Origin: Devosia aquimaris
GTDB lineage: Bacteria > Pseudomonadota > Alphaproteobacteria > Rhizobiales > Devosiaceae
Assembly (NCBI RefSeq): GCF_020169335.1
Contig: NZ_JAIEZN010000001.1
Location: 389,426-453,425, forward strand
Length of the DNA stretch: 64,000 nucleotides
Reading direction: 5' to 3'
Of this stretch, positions 1 to 8,721 are shown in pieces (position 1 is the first letter of the stretch; every line of letters begins with the position of its first letter). The position numbers and the translations under genes were made by a program. Below the pieces are notes generated by a model. The model saw nothing but the letters and a program-made list of their open reading frames with translations. It searched no databases and was not told the DNA's origin.

Positions 1-1284
1 CTTGGCGTCGAAGGCTTCGAGGCTTTCCTTGACCGGCTTGTTGTTGAACAGCACGTCCTGGATGGTCTTGACCATTTCGGCGCGGATCGAGGCGTAGTTG
101 CCCAGACGGATACCGCGGGTGTTCTCGGTCGGCGGGGTGAAGGTCAGGCTTTCGATGGCCTTTTCGCGGCCCTTATAGGGGGCGGCGTCGTAGAAGCCAT
201 TGGCCTTCATGGCCTCAAAGCCGGTGTTGGTCACCGGGATGTAGCCGGTCACGGTCGACCACCATTCGGCCTGCTTGGGGGTGGCGAGGAAGTTGAAGAA
301 CGCAGCGGCGCCCTTGTATTCTTCTTCGGTCTTGCCCTTGAGGGTCCACAGCGAAGCACCGCCGACGAGGCTGTTGGTGCGTTCATGGCCTTCCATCATG
401 GGCAGCATGGCGACGTCCCAATGCAGCTCCGGAATGGCCTTGGCAGTCACGCTGCCGTGGCCGGCAACCGAGCCCGAGAACACCTGGCAATGGCCATTGG
501 CAAAGGAGTCCAGCTCGGTCTCGCCGGTTTCCTTGCTCTTGTTGATGAACAGACCCTCGTCGTACATCTTCTTGATCCAGGTCAGCTGGTCCACGAACAG
601 GCCCTTGCTGGCCGCCATTTCGGCATCGAGGCCACCAAAGCCATTGCCCAGGGTGGCGATCGGCTGGTTGTGGATGGCCGAGAACTGCTCGTACCACTGC
701 CACACGCCGGCAGCGTCGAACGCGACCGGGCATTCATAGCCGGCAGCCTTCATCTTGCGGGCGACGTCTTCCACCTGGGTCCAGGTGGTCGGCAGGCCTT
801 CGAAGCCAACCTTGGCCAGGGCGTCGGTGTTGTAATAGATCATCGCGGTCGAGGAGTTGAACGGCATCGACAGCAGTTCACCCTTGGAGGTGGAATAGTA
901 CGACGCGATACCGGAGAAATAGTTGCTCCAGTCGATGTCGTAGCCGTTCTGGCTCATCAGGTCCTTGATCGGCAGATAGGCCTGGCTCAGCATCAGGTCG
1001 AGCGTGCCGGCGTCGAAGATCTGGCTGATCGTGGGCTGCTTGTTGGCGCGGAAGGCCGCAATGGTGTTCTGCAGATTGGTGTCGTAGTCGTTCTGGCTGG
1101 TGCAGACGATTTCGTAGTCGGACTGCGAGGCGTTGAAATCCTCGCACATTTCCTGGATGCGGTCGGACAGGTCGCCCGACAGGCCATACCAGAAGTCGAA
1201 CTTGGTCTGCGCCATGGCCGGAACGGAAGCCAGCGCCAGAACGGTGAGGGAGGACGCTGCACCGAGCAGCCAATTGCGTGTCAT
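1..1284 (-). CDS. ugpB: sn-glycerol-3-phosphate-binding periplasmic protein UgpB (3' end outside window)
   Basis: This is the solute-binding subunit of an ABC importer for glycerol-3-phosphate and glycerophosphodiesters, acting in the periplasm. The 428 visible codons begin with a signal peptide (about residues 1-26, ending VPAMAQ). The mature part opens with the FDFWYGLSGDLSDRIQEMC type sequence seen in UgpB proteins and later carries EWWSTVTGYIPVT and GIRLGNYASIR, both typical of the family. E. coli UgpB is 438 residues, so only a few C-terminal residues are missing. The ATG at 1284 directly precedes the signal peptide. The gene diverges from phnM, and a four-unit Pho box lies 77 bp upstream on its strand, so phosphate-starvation control is likely. 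The rest of the ugp operon would lie to the left of the window. Confidence 0.9.
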   Translation of the reverse strand, partial: MTRNWLLGAASSLTVLALASVPAMAQTKFDFWYGLSGDLSDRIQEMCEDFNASQSDYEIVCTSQNDYDTNLQNTIAAFRANKQPTISQIFDAGTLDLMLSQAYLPIKDLMSQNGYDIDWSNYFSGIASYYSTSKGELLSMPFNSSTAMIYYNTDALAKVGFEGLPTTWTQVEDVARKMKAAGYECPVAFDAAGVWQWYEQFSAIHNQPIATLGNGFGGLDAEMAASKGLFVDQLTWIKKMYDEGLFINKSKETGETELDSFANGHCQVFSGSVAGHGSVTAKAIPELHWDVAMLPMMEGHERTNSLVGGASLWTLKGKTEEEYKGAAAFFNFLATPKQAEWWSTVTGYIPVTNTGFEAMKANGFYDAAPYKGREKAIESLTFTPPTENTRGIRLGNYASIRAEMVKTIQDVLFNNKPVKESLEAFDAK

Positions 1285-1360
1285 TTGTGTCGTCTCCGAA
1301 TAGGGGTGCCAAGGGCGGCGGGCGGACTCCTATGCGGGCTTCTTGACGTTTGCCTTGCGG

Positions 1361-1404
1361 ATCAGTGACCATTCACCGACAGTTTGATGACTCGCCGATG
1401 ACAG
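1361..1404 (-). promoter_or_regulatory. Pho box (four 11-bp units) upstream of ugpB
   Basis: Read on the minus strand, four consecutive 11-bp units follow the PhoB pattern CTGTCATnnnn: CTGTCATCGGC, GAGTCATCAAA, CTGTCGGTGAA, TGGTCACTGAT. The 11-bp phasing is exact. The site faces ugpB and also lies 85 bp upstream of phnM on the other strand. A further lone half-site (ATGTCATCAAA) starts at 1421 on the plus strand. Direct PhoB binding is inference from the family consensus. Confidence 0.8.
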
Positions 1405-1488
1405 GGGCTCGGTCGCCAAAATGTCATCAAAATCGGCTAGCGCAGGCAGGTCTGCACGCTCGAAACCAGAAGTAGAAATGGCCCGCCT

Positions 1489-2637
1489 ATGAACTCCGTC
1501 GCCCTTGGGGACCTGGTCCTCACCAACGCCCGTATCGTCCTGGCCAACGAGGTTGTGGAGGGTTCGGTTCGGGTCGATGGCGGCGTGATCAGCGATGTGG
1601 GCACGCCCAGCCGCACAGGCGTTGACCTCGATGGCGACTATCTCATTCCCGGCCTGGTCGAACTGCACACCGATCACCTGGAAACCCACTATGCGCCGCG
1701 TCCGCGCGTGCGGTGGAATCCCGTTGCGTCCGTGCAGGCGCATGACGCCCAGATTGCTGCCTCGGGCATCACAACGGTGCTCGATGCGATCCGCGTCGGC
1801 CTCGATGAGGATACCGACGTTACCGCCACCGAGATGCGCATCCTCGCCGATGCCATCGCTGCCGGCAGCCAGGCCGGGCGCCTGCGGGCCGAACATCATA
1901 TTCACCTGCGCTGCGAAGTCTCTGCCGCAGATTGCCTGGACAGTTTCGCCCTTTATCTCGAAGATCCCCAGGTGCGCCTGGCCTCACTGATGGACCACAC
2001 GCCGGGCCAGCGCCAGTTCACCAGCATGGACGCCTGCCGCGCCTATTATCAGGGCAAGCGCAAGATGAGCGACGACGAGTTCAACGGTTTCGTCGAGCGC
2101 CGCAACGCCGATTCCGTTCGCTATGCCGGCAAGCACCGCCGCGCGCTCGCTGCCGCCTGCCAGGAGCGCGGCATTGTCATGGCCAGCCACGATGACGCCA
2201 CCCGCGATCACGTCGACGAAGCGGTGGCGCTCGGCATTGAAGTTGCCGAATTCCCCACCACGCTGGAGGCCGCCCGCGCCTCGCGCCAGGCCGGCATGGC
2301 CATTCTGATGGGTGGCCCCAATATGGTGCGCGGCGGCTCGCACTCGGGCAATGTCTCGGCCCGCGCCCTAGCCGAGGCCGACCTGCTCGATATTCTGTCG
2401 TCCGACTACATTCCCTTCTCCATGCTGCAGTCGGCATTTGCCCTGGCCCAGGCCGTCGACACCGTCAGCTTGTCCAAGGCCATTCAGCTGGTCACCAAGC
2501 GCCCGGCCGAAGCCGCCGGTTTCCATGATCGCGGCGAGATCGCCATCGGCAAGCGCGCGGACTTCGTGCATCTGCGGGTCGAGGACGGCATTCCCATCGT
2601 GCTGACCGTCTGGCGACAGGGGCGCCGCGTCATATGA
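1489..2637 (+). CDS. phnM: Alpha-D-ribose 1-methylphosphonate 5-triphosphate diphosphatase PhnM
   Basis: PhnM removes pyrophosphate from the ribose 1-phosphonate 5-triphosphate made by PhnGHIL, giving the 5-phosphate that PhnJ cleaves. The 382-residue protein is an amidohydrolase-superfamily enzyme. It shows the metal-binding HTDHLETH (residues 60-67), HHIHLRCE (136-143) and SHDDAT (233-238), a full family set at normal length. The last codons overlap phnN by 4 bp (ATGA). It sits apart from phnG-L, with phnN, convergent to phnF and divergent from ugpB, so it probably shares the Pho-regulated intergenic region with ugpB. Confidence 0.95.
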   Translation: MNSVALGDLVLTNARIVLANEVVEGSVRVDGGVISDVGTPSRTGVDLDGDYLIPGLVELHTDHLETHYAPRPRVRWNPVASVQAHDAQIAASGITTVLDAIRVGLDEDTDVTATEMRILADAIAAGSQAGRLRAEHHIHLRCEVSAADCLDSFALYLEDPQVRLASLMDHTPGQRQFTSMDACRAYYQGKRKMSDDEFNGFVERRNADSVRYAGKHRRALAAACQERGIVMASHDDATRDHVDEAVALGIEVAEFPTTLEAARASRQAGMAILMGGPNMVRGGSHSGNVSARALAEADLLDILSSDYIPFSMLQSAFALAQAVDTVSLSKAIQLVTKRPAEAAGFHDRGEIAIGKRADFVHLRVEDGIPIVLTVWRQGRRVI

Positions 2638-3197
2638 GAGGCAGTTTTGTCGCGGTCGTCGGCCCCAGCGGCGCCGGCAAGGACAGCCTGATCGCCTATG
2701 CCCGCGAAAAACTCGGGGCAGGGGGGCAGGTGCGTTTTGTCCGCCGTGTTGTCACCCGCAAGGCTGATGGCGGCAGCGAGGATCATGACAGCCTCGATGA
2801 CGCCAGCTTCGACCAGGCCGAACGCGACGGCGCCTTTGCGCTGACCTGGGCGGCCCATGATCTGCGCTATGGACTGCCGATCTCGCTGGAGGACGATCTG
2901 CGCGCTGGCCGCGTTGTCATCGCCAATCTATCCCGCGCCATGATCCCGGCGCTGGTCGCCCGCTATCCCGACACCGTGGTGGTCAACGTGACAGCTGATC
3001 GCGATGTCATCGAGAGCCGGCTGGCCCAGCGCGGGCGCGAAACGCCTGAATCCATCCGCAACCGCATGGATCGCCGTGTCGCCGAGCGCCTGCCCTCGAG
3101 CACCGTGCAGATCGACAACTCCGGCGCCCTCGCCGTCGCCGGCCAGCAATTCGTGCATCTGCTCGAAGACCTCGCCAGCCAGGGCGTGCGTGGCTAG
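2634..3197 (+). CDS. phnN: Ribose 1,5-bisphosphate phosphokinase PhnN
   Basis: PhnN phosphorylates ribose 1,5-bisphosphate to PRPP, returning the sugar left after C-P cleavage and PhnP action to nucleotide metabolism. The 187-residue protein begins with a guanylate-kinase-like fold, with the P-loop GPSGAGKDS at residues 10-18. The length is normal. It is translationally coupled to phnM through a 4-bp ATGA overlap and runs convergently into phnF: the two genes overlap by 4 bp at their 3' ends (3194-3197), leaving no room for an independent terminator. Confidence 0.93.
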   Translation: MRGSFVAVVGPSGAGKDSLIAYAREKLGAGGQVRFVRRVVTRKADGGSEDHDSLDDASFDQAERDGAFALTWAAHDLRYGLPISLEDDLRAGRVVIANLSRAMIPALVARYPDTVVVNVTADRDVIESRLAQRGRETPESIRNRMDRRVAERLPSSTVQIDNSGALAVAGQQFVHLLEDLASQGVRG

Positions 3198-3919
3198 ACG
3201 ACAAGTTCCATGCGCTCGGCGGGAAAGCGGCTGAGCGCATAGGAGATCGGGCTACCGTCAAGCCCGGCGTTGATCGCCTCCGACACCAGCAGGATCGCGC
3301 CGGCGGAGAGACCCAGCAACTGGGTTTCCTCCGCATCGGCATGGCGCGCCGAAATCCGCGTCGAGGCGCGCACATAATCGTCAATGCCATAGCTGGCGAA
3401 CACGGCCGTGGTGGAATGCAGCGCCACCAGCCGTGCCGCGAAATCGGGAAACTTGCGATAGTCCAACCAGGTGGTGGCGCGCGACAAAGGCCGCCCGTCC
3501 GCGCTGGACAGGCCTTCCACCCGCACCACCTTGGCGCCTGCCTTCAGCCCCAGTGCCTGCGCGACCGTCGCACTGGCATTCTCCAGCCGGTCGCTGAGGT
3601 GGCGCGATGTCAGCGTCTGAGCCTGGCCGGCCAGGTTCTCGGAAAAACGTGTGCGCTTGCCGATCGGATAGCTTAGTCGCCGCGCGCTACGCACAAAGGT
3701 GCCGCGCCCCTGTTCGGCGCCCACGACGCCCTCGTCGGCCAATACGGCCAGCGCCCGTCGCACTGTATGGCGATTGGCCGAGAAGCGCTCGGCCAGAACC
3801 GCTTCGGTGGGGAGCCGATCCCCGCTCGCTAGCTTGCCGCCGATGATGTCGAGCCGGATGGCATCGGCGATCCGTCGCCACAGCGCGACCCCGCCCAACA
3901 CATCTTTCGGGTCTGTCAT
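3194..3919 (-). CDS. phnF: GntR/HutC-family phosphonate regulator PhnF
   Basis: This is a repressor of the C-P lyase operon. The 241-residue protein has an N-terminal winged helix-turn-helix (about residues 10-75, with a recognition segment around SANRHTVRRAL) and a C-terminal UTRA ligand-binding domain as in HutC-type GntR proteins. I chose the ATG at 3919 (MTDPKDVLGG). A longer frame opens with GTG at 3955, but that places the start almost on the operator. The gene diverges from phnG, and a palindrome at 3964-3983 between them is the likely binding site for both autoregulation and control of phnG. Whether PhnF senses a phosphonate intermediate cannot be read from the sequence. Confidence 0.88.
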   Translation of the reverse strand: MTDPKDVLGGVALWRRIADAIRLDIIGGKLASGDRLPTEAVLAERFSANRHTVRRALAVLADEGVVGAEQGRGTFVRSARRLSYPIGKRTRFSENLAGQAQTLTSRHLSDRLENASATVAQALGLKAGAKVVRVEGLSSADGRPLSRATTWLDYRKFPDFAARLVALHSTTAVFASYGIDDYVRASTRISARHADAEETQLLGLSAGAILLVSEAINAGLDGSPISYALSRFPAERMELVV

Positions 3920-3963
3920 TGCTTTTTCACACGAGAGGCCTAAGAGGGAAATCACGACACTAG

Positions 3964-3983
3964 TTGTCTAGTTCATTAGACAA
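3964..3983. promoter_or_regulatory. PhnF operator (inverted repeat)
   Basis: A perfect 7-6-7 inverted repeat, TTGTCTA-N6-TAGACAA, lies between the divergent phnF and phnG starts, 12 bp before the phnG start codon. A GntR dimer next to its own gene is the natural ligand. No Pho box is evident in this gap. Confidence 0.8.
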
Positions 3984-3995
3984 ATTGAGGCAAGC

Positions 3996-4451
3996 ATGCA
4001 CATCGCATCTGATCATCCGGCCCCCGACCGCAAACGCGCGCTCGACGTGCTGGCGGCCGCCCCGGCCCGCGAATTGGCCGCCGTCTGGGATGCCTGGTCC
4101 GACAAGCCGGCCACCACCAGGCTGCGCGGTCCCGAGGTGGGGCTGGTGATGGTGCGTGGCCGCGCCGGTGGCGGCGGTGCCCCGTTCAACCTCGGTGAAG
4201 CCACGGTCAGCCGCGCCAGCCTGCGCCTCGCCAGCGGCGAAACCGGCCACGGCTATTGCCTGGGCCGCGATCTCGCCAAGGCCGAGGTCATTGCCACCAT
4301 CGACGCGCTCTACCAGCGCGATCCCAAAGCCGTTGAGGCTGAGATCATCGCGCCGCTGCGCAAGGCCATCGCCGCCGCCGACCAGAAGCGCCGCGACGAA
4401 GCCGCCGCCACGCGGGTCGATTTCTTCACCATGGTCCGGGGAGACAACTGA
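3996..4451 (+). CDS. phnG: C-P lyase core subunit PhnG
   Basis: PhnG is a subunit of the PhnGHIJ core complex. With PhnI, PhnH and PhnL it promotes displacement of adenine from ATP by the phosphonate to form ribose 1-phosphonate 5-triphosphate. The 151-residue product has the family pattern (AAPARELAAVWDAW near the N-terminus, GxVMVRGRAGGGGAPFNLGE in the middle, GHGYCLGRD). A GAGG ribosome-binding site precedes the ATG. It is the first gene of phnGHIJKL and runs directly into phnH with a 1-bp gap. Confidence 0.94.
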   Translation: MHIASDHPAPDRKRALDVLAAAPARELAAVWDAWSDKPATTRLRGPEVGLVMVRGRAGGGGAPFNLGEATVSRASLRLASGETGHGYCLGRDLAKAEVIATIDALYQRDPKAVEAEIIAPLRKAIAAADQKRRDEAAATRVDFFTMVRGDN

Positions 4452-4452
4452 G

Positions 4453-5052
4453 ATGGACGCTTTGCTCGACGGCGGCTTCGCCGATCCCGTGCTGCAGTCC
4501 CAGACGGCCTTCCGCGCCGTGCTGGATGCGCTGGCCAATCCCGGCACGCTGCAGACCCTGGCCATGCCCCAGGCCGCGCCCAATGGAATGGGCGCCGAAC
4601 TGGTCAGCATCCTGCTGACCCTGTGCGATCATGACACCAGCCTCTGGCTCGATCCCGCCCTGCGCGCCGATGGTGCCCTGGTGGAGTTCCTCGCCTTCCA
4701 CACCGCCGCGCCGCTGACCGACAGTGCCGCTGCCGCGACGTTCGCAGCGGCCTCTTCGGCAAATCACTTGCCGCCACTCGACCAGTTCAACCTGGGCACC
4801 CAGGAATATCCCGATCGCTCCACCACCATCGTGCTGGCCGTGCCCGCCCTCGGCGGCGGCCCAGCGCTCGTATTGCGCGGCCCTGGCATCAAGGATCAGA
4901 TCGCGGTCAGCCCCCAAGGCTTGCCCGCCGATTTCCTCGCGCAATGGGTGGCAAATCGCGAACTCTTCCCGCGCGGCATCGATCTGCTGCTGGTCGCTGA
5001 TGGCCAGGTGCTCGGTCTCCCCCGTTCCACCCGCATCGCTGAGGGTCAGTGA
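4453..5052 (+). CDS. phnH: C-P lyase core subunit PhnH
   Basis: PhnH is a core C-P lyase subunit with a fold related to PLP-dependent transferases but no PLP. The 199-residue product contains the conserved FxDPVLQSQTAFRAVLDALANPG near the N-terminus (abridged here), a central DQFNLGTQEYPDRSTT segment and the FPRGIDLLL segment near the C-terminus. The ATG at 4453 begins MDALLDGG, one base after the phnG stop. A longer open frame to the left is only the overlap with phnG. The phnI start follows one base after its stop, suggesting tight coupling for stoichiometric complex assembly. Confidence 0.93.
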   Translation: MDALLDGGFADPVLQSQTAFRAVLDALANPGTLQTLAMPQAAPNGMGAELVSILLTLCDHDTSLWLDPALRADGALVEFLAFHTAAPLTDSAAAATFAAASSANHLPPLDQFNLGTQEYPDRSTTIVLAVPALGGGPALVLRGPGIKDQIAVSPQGLPADFLAQWVANRELFPRGIDLLLVADGQVLGLPRSTRIAEGQ

Positions 5053-5053
5053 C

Positions 5054-6142
5054 ATGTATGTAGCCGTCAAAGGCGGGGAAGCCGCCATCGCCAATGCGCA
5101 TGCCCTTTTGGCCGACCGCCGCCGCGGCGACCGCTCGGTGCCCGGCCTGCGTCTCGACCAGATCGTCCAGCAGATGGGCCTGGCCGTCGACCGCACCATG
5201 GGCGAGGGCTCACTGTATGATACCGAACTGGCCGCCCTCGCGCTGGTCCAGGCCCGCGGTGACCTCATCGAGGCCATCTTCCTGGTCCGCGCCTTCCGCA
5301 CCACGCTGCCGCGGTTTGGCTATTCCAACCCAGTGCGCACCGAGGCCATGCTGATCGAGCGCCGCATCTCGGCCACCTTCAAGGATCTGCCCGGTGGGCA
5401 GATGCTGGGCCCGACCTTCGACTATACGCACCGCCTGCTCGATGCCGGAATTTTGGACGATGCTGTCCCGGCCCCGGTCACTCGCCCGGCTGAAGACGCT
5501 GCCGCGCCGCGCGTCACCGATCTGCTTGGCCGCCAGGGGCTGATCGAGCCCGATGGCGAGACGGACCCCGATCGCCCCGTGGGCGATCTCACCCGCGAAC
5601 CCCTCGATTTCCCGCTCGACCGCGACCTGCGCCTGCAGGCTCTCGCCCGGGGCGACGAAGGGTTCCTGCTGGCCCTGGCCTATTCCACCCAGCGTGGCTA
5701 TGGCCGCAACCACCCCTTCGTGGGCGAAATCCGCATCGGCGAGGTGGAGGTGGAGTTCGACGTGCCCGAGCTGGGCTTTGCGGTGAACCTGGGCCGCATC
5801 CGCGTCACAGAATGCCAGATGGTCAACCAGTTCAAGGGCTCTGCCAAGGTGCCGCCGCAGTTCACCCGCGGATATGGCCTGGTCTTCGGCCAGGCCGAGC
5901 GCAAGGCCATGGCCATGTCGCTGGTCGATCGCGCGCTGCGCGCCCGCGAACTGGGCGAGGACATCGTCGCCCCGGCGCAGGACGAGGAATTCGTCATTTC
6001 GCATTCCGACAATGTCCAGGCCACCGGCTTCGTCGAACACCTCAAGCTGCCCCACTATGTCGATTTCCAGGCCGATCTCGACCTCATCCGCCGCATGCGC
6101 GCCGAACACGACGCGGCTGCGCTCAAGGAGGCAGCGGAATGA
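5054..6142 (+). CDS. phnI: C-P lyase core subunit PhnI
   Basis: PhnI is the nucleosidase-type subunit that swaps adenine for the phosphonate on ATP. The 362-residue protein starts MYVAVKGGEAAI, the usual PhnI beginning, and carries the conserved FGYSNPVRTEAMLIERRIS and HSDNVQATGFVEHLKLPHYVDF regions (each abridged). The length matches the family. It follows phnH by one base. A 61-bp gap separates it from phnJ. That gap holds no clear promoter or terminator. Confidence 0.95.
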   Translation: MYVAVKGGEAAIANAHALLADRRRGDRSVPGLRLDQIVQQMGLAVDRTMGEGSLYDTELAALALVQARGDLIEAIFLVRAFRTTLPRFGYSNPVRTEAMLIERRISATFKDLPGGQMLGPTFDYTHRLLDAGILDDAVPAPVTRPAEDAAAPRVTDLLGRQGLIEPDGETDPDRPVGDLTREPLDFPLDRDLRLQALARGDEGFLLALAYSTQRGYGRNHPFVGEIRIGEVEVEFDVPELGFAVNLGRIRVTECQMVNQFKGSAKVPPQFTRGYGLVFGQAERKAMAMSLVDRALRARELGEDIVAPAQDEEFVISHSDNVQATGFVEHLKLPHYVDFQADLDLIRRMRAEHDAAALKEAAE

Positions 6143-6203
6143 TGGGTCCTGTTTCCAGCCTGGGCCGCGCCCACACATCTCCGCTTGTCCGCGAGGTTTT
6201 CTC

Positions 6204-7082
6204 ATGACCACCGTCGCCCAATACAATTTCGCCTATCTCGATGAGCAGACCAAGCGGATGATCCGCCGCGCCATCCTCAAGGCGGTGGCCGTGCCCGGCT
6301 ACCAGGTGCCGTTCAGCTCGCGCGAAATGCCCATGCCCTACGGCTGGGGCACCGGCGGCGTGCAGGTCACGGCCTCGATCATCGGGCCGTCCGATGTGCT
6401 CAAGGTCATCGACCAGGGCGCTGACGACACCACCAATGCCGTCTCGATCCGCGCCTTCTTCGCCAAGGTCGCGCAGGTGGAAACCACCACCCGAACGGCT
6501 GAGGCCACCATCATCCAGACGCGCCACCGCATTCCCGAGAAGCCCTTGGGCAAGGGTCAGATCCTGGTCTACCAGGTGCCGATCCCCGAGCCGCTGCGCT
6601 ATCTCGAGCCGCGCGAGACCGAGACGCGCAAGATGCACGCGCTCGAGGAATATGGCCTGATGCACGTCAAGCTCTATGAGGACATCGCGCGTCACGGCCG
6701 GATCGCCACCACCTTCGCCTATCCGGTCAAGGTCGAGGGCCGCTATGTCATGGACCCCAGCCCCACGCCCAAGTTCGACAATCCCAAGATGCACATGAGC
6801 GCGGCGCTGCAATTGTTCGGCGCCGGCCGCGAGCATCGCATCTATGCCGTGCCGCCGCACACCGAAGTGGCGAGCCTCGACTTTGAGGATCATCCCTTTA
6901 CCATCCAGCACTTCCCCGAGCCCTGCGCCCTGTGCGGTGCGCGCGAGGTCTATCTCGACGAGGTCATTCTCGATGACCACGGCGGGCACATGTTCGTCTG
7001 CTCGGACACCGACCACTGCGAGGACCGCCGCGGCGCCGGCCATGTCGGCCCGTTGGGCGTGGCCCAGGAGGCGGCAGAATGA
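6204..7082 (+). CDS. phnJ: C-P lyase, radical SAM subunit PhnJ
   Basis: PhnJ cleaves the carbon-phosphorus bond of ribose 1-phosphonate 5-phosphate by radical chemistry, releasing the alkane. The 292-residue protein has the four cysteines in the unusual CX2CX21CX5C spacing at residues 241, 244, 266 and 272, and a glycine at position 32 in AVPGYQVPF. Both match the published E. coli positions for the cluster ligands, catalytic Cys272 and the Gly32 radical site. The enzyme should therefore be active. The open frame extends upstream, but the ATG at 6204 (MTTVAQYNFAYLD) is the family start. Confidence 0.96.
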   Translation: MTTVAQYNFAYLDEQTKRMIRRAILKAVAVPGYQVPFSSREMPMPYGWGTGGVQVTASIIGPSDVLKVIDQGADDTTNAVSIRAFFAKVAQVETTTRTAEATIIQTRHRIPEKPLGKGQILVYQVPIPEPLRYLEPRETETRKMHALEEYGLMHVKLYEDIARHGRIATTFAYPVKVEGRYVMDPSPTPKFDNPKMHMSAALQLFGAGREHRIYAVPPHTEVASLDFEDHPFTIQHFPEPCALCGAREVYLDEVILDDHGGHMFVCSDTDHCEDRRGAGHVGPLGVAQEAAE

Positions 7083-7101
7083 TGGCTCACATGTGCAGTC
7101 G

Positions 7102-7128
7102 CCCCTCCCTACCCTCAAGGGGGAGGGG
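7102..7128. repeat. CTCCCC/GGGGAG palindromic repeat, copy 1 (phnJ-phnK gap)
   Basis: CCCCTCCCT and GGGGGAGGGG arms flank a short CTCAA-type centre in the 76-bp gap between phnJ and phnK. Related palindromes recur at 7971, 32061, 38584, 38651, 42831, 42923 and about 43010. All sit between genes. Confidence 0.6.
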
Positions 7129-7158
7129 AGCGAAAGATCGCGTCCAGGAGCAAGCCCG

Positions 7159-7938
7159 ATGACCGCCGAACAACCCCTTCTCCGCGTCAGCAATCTCGCC
7201 AAATACTACGGCAGCCGCCTGGGCTGTGCCGATGTGAGCTTTGAGCTCTGGCCCGGCGAAGTCCTCGCCATCGTCGGCGAATCCGGCTCGGGCAAGACCA
7301 CGTTGCTCAATGCCCTGTCGGCGACGCTGGAGCCCAGCGCCGGCGAGACGCTCTATCGCATGCGGGATGGGCAATGGCGCAATATCTACGATCTGAGCGA
7401 AGCCGAGCGGCGCTTCCTCGTGCGCACCGACTGGGGCTTTGTGCACCAGAACCCGGCCGATGGCCTGCGCATGACGGTGTCGGCGGGCGCCAATGTCGGC
7501 GAACGACTGATGGCGGTGGGCGACCGTCACTATGGCAATATCCGCGCCACCGCGCTCGATTGGCTCGGCCGCGTCGAGATCGCTGCCGACCGCATCGATG
7601 ACCAGCCGCGCTCCTTCTCGGGCGGCATGCGCCAGCGCCTGCAGATCGCCCGCAATCTGGTCACCGGCCCGCGCCTGGTGTTCATGGACGAACCCACCGG
7701 CGGCCTCGACGTGTCGGTGCAGGCGCGTCTGCTCGATCTGCTGCGTGGCCTCGTGGGGGAACTCGGCCTGGCCGCCATTGTCGTCACCCACGATCTGGCC
7801 GTGGCCCGTCTCCTCAGCCACCGCATGATGGTGATGAAAAACGGCCACGTCATCGAATCCGGCCTCACCGACCGCGTTCTCGACGATCCGCGCGAACCCT
7901 ATACCCAGCTGCTCGTCAGCTCGATCCTGCAGGTGTGA
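7159..7938 (+). CDS. phnK: C-P lyase ATP-binding protein PhnK
   Basis: PhnK is an ABC-type ATPase that docks on PhnJ of the core complex; it is not a transporter component. The 259-residue protein has Walker A GESGSGKTT (residues 40-48), ABC signature FSGGMRQRLQ and Walker B LVFMDEPTGGLD followed by VVTHDL, so it looks catalytically complete. It resembles dipeptide-importer ATPases, as PhnK proteins do. The ATG at 7159 is preceded by AGGAG at 7146-7150. It is separated from phnJ and phnL by short gaps carrying palindromic repeats. Confidence 0.93.
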   Translation: MTAEQPLLRVSNLAKYYGSRLGCADVSFELWPGEVLAIVGESGSGKTTLLNALSATLEPSAGETLYRMRDGQWRNIYDLSEAERRFLVRTDWGFVHQNPADGLRMTVSAGANVGERLMAVGDRHYGNIRATALDWLGRVEIAADRIDDQPRSFSGGMRQRLQIARNLVTGPRLVFMDEPTGGLDVSVQARLLDLLRGLVGELGLAAIVVTHDLAVARLLSHRMMVMKNGHVIESGLTDRVLDDPREPYTQLLVSSILQV

Positions 7939-7970
7939 GGCCCAGGGCCCACCCCAGCGCCGCGCAGCAC

Positions 7971-8000
7971 CTCCCCCAGACTTGGGGGAGGGTGTCGACT
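7971..8000. repeat. CTCCCC/GGGGAG palindromic repeat, copy 2 (phnK-phnL gap)
   Basis: CTCCCCCA-GACT-TGGGGGAG is a perfect 8-bp stem with a 4-base loop. It is followed by GGTGTCGACT, a tail that recurs at the copy near 43036. It lies in the 81-bp gap between phnK and phnL. Confidence 0.7.
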
Positions 8001-8019
8001 GAACCTTCGGAGTCCTCCC

Positions 8020-8717
<698 letters not shown>

Positions 8718-8721
<4 letters not shown>

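Noticed and set aside
385..1368. Plus-strand open frame opposite ugpB
   Set aside because: The minus strand encodes a recognisable UgpB with signal peptide; the plus product has no motif.
3920..3955. Longer GTG start for phnF at 3955
   Set aside because: It would add 12 residues outside the family alignment and place the start next to the operator; the ATG at 3919 is the better choice.
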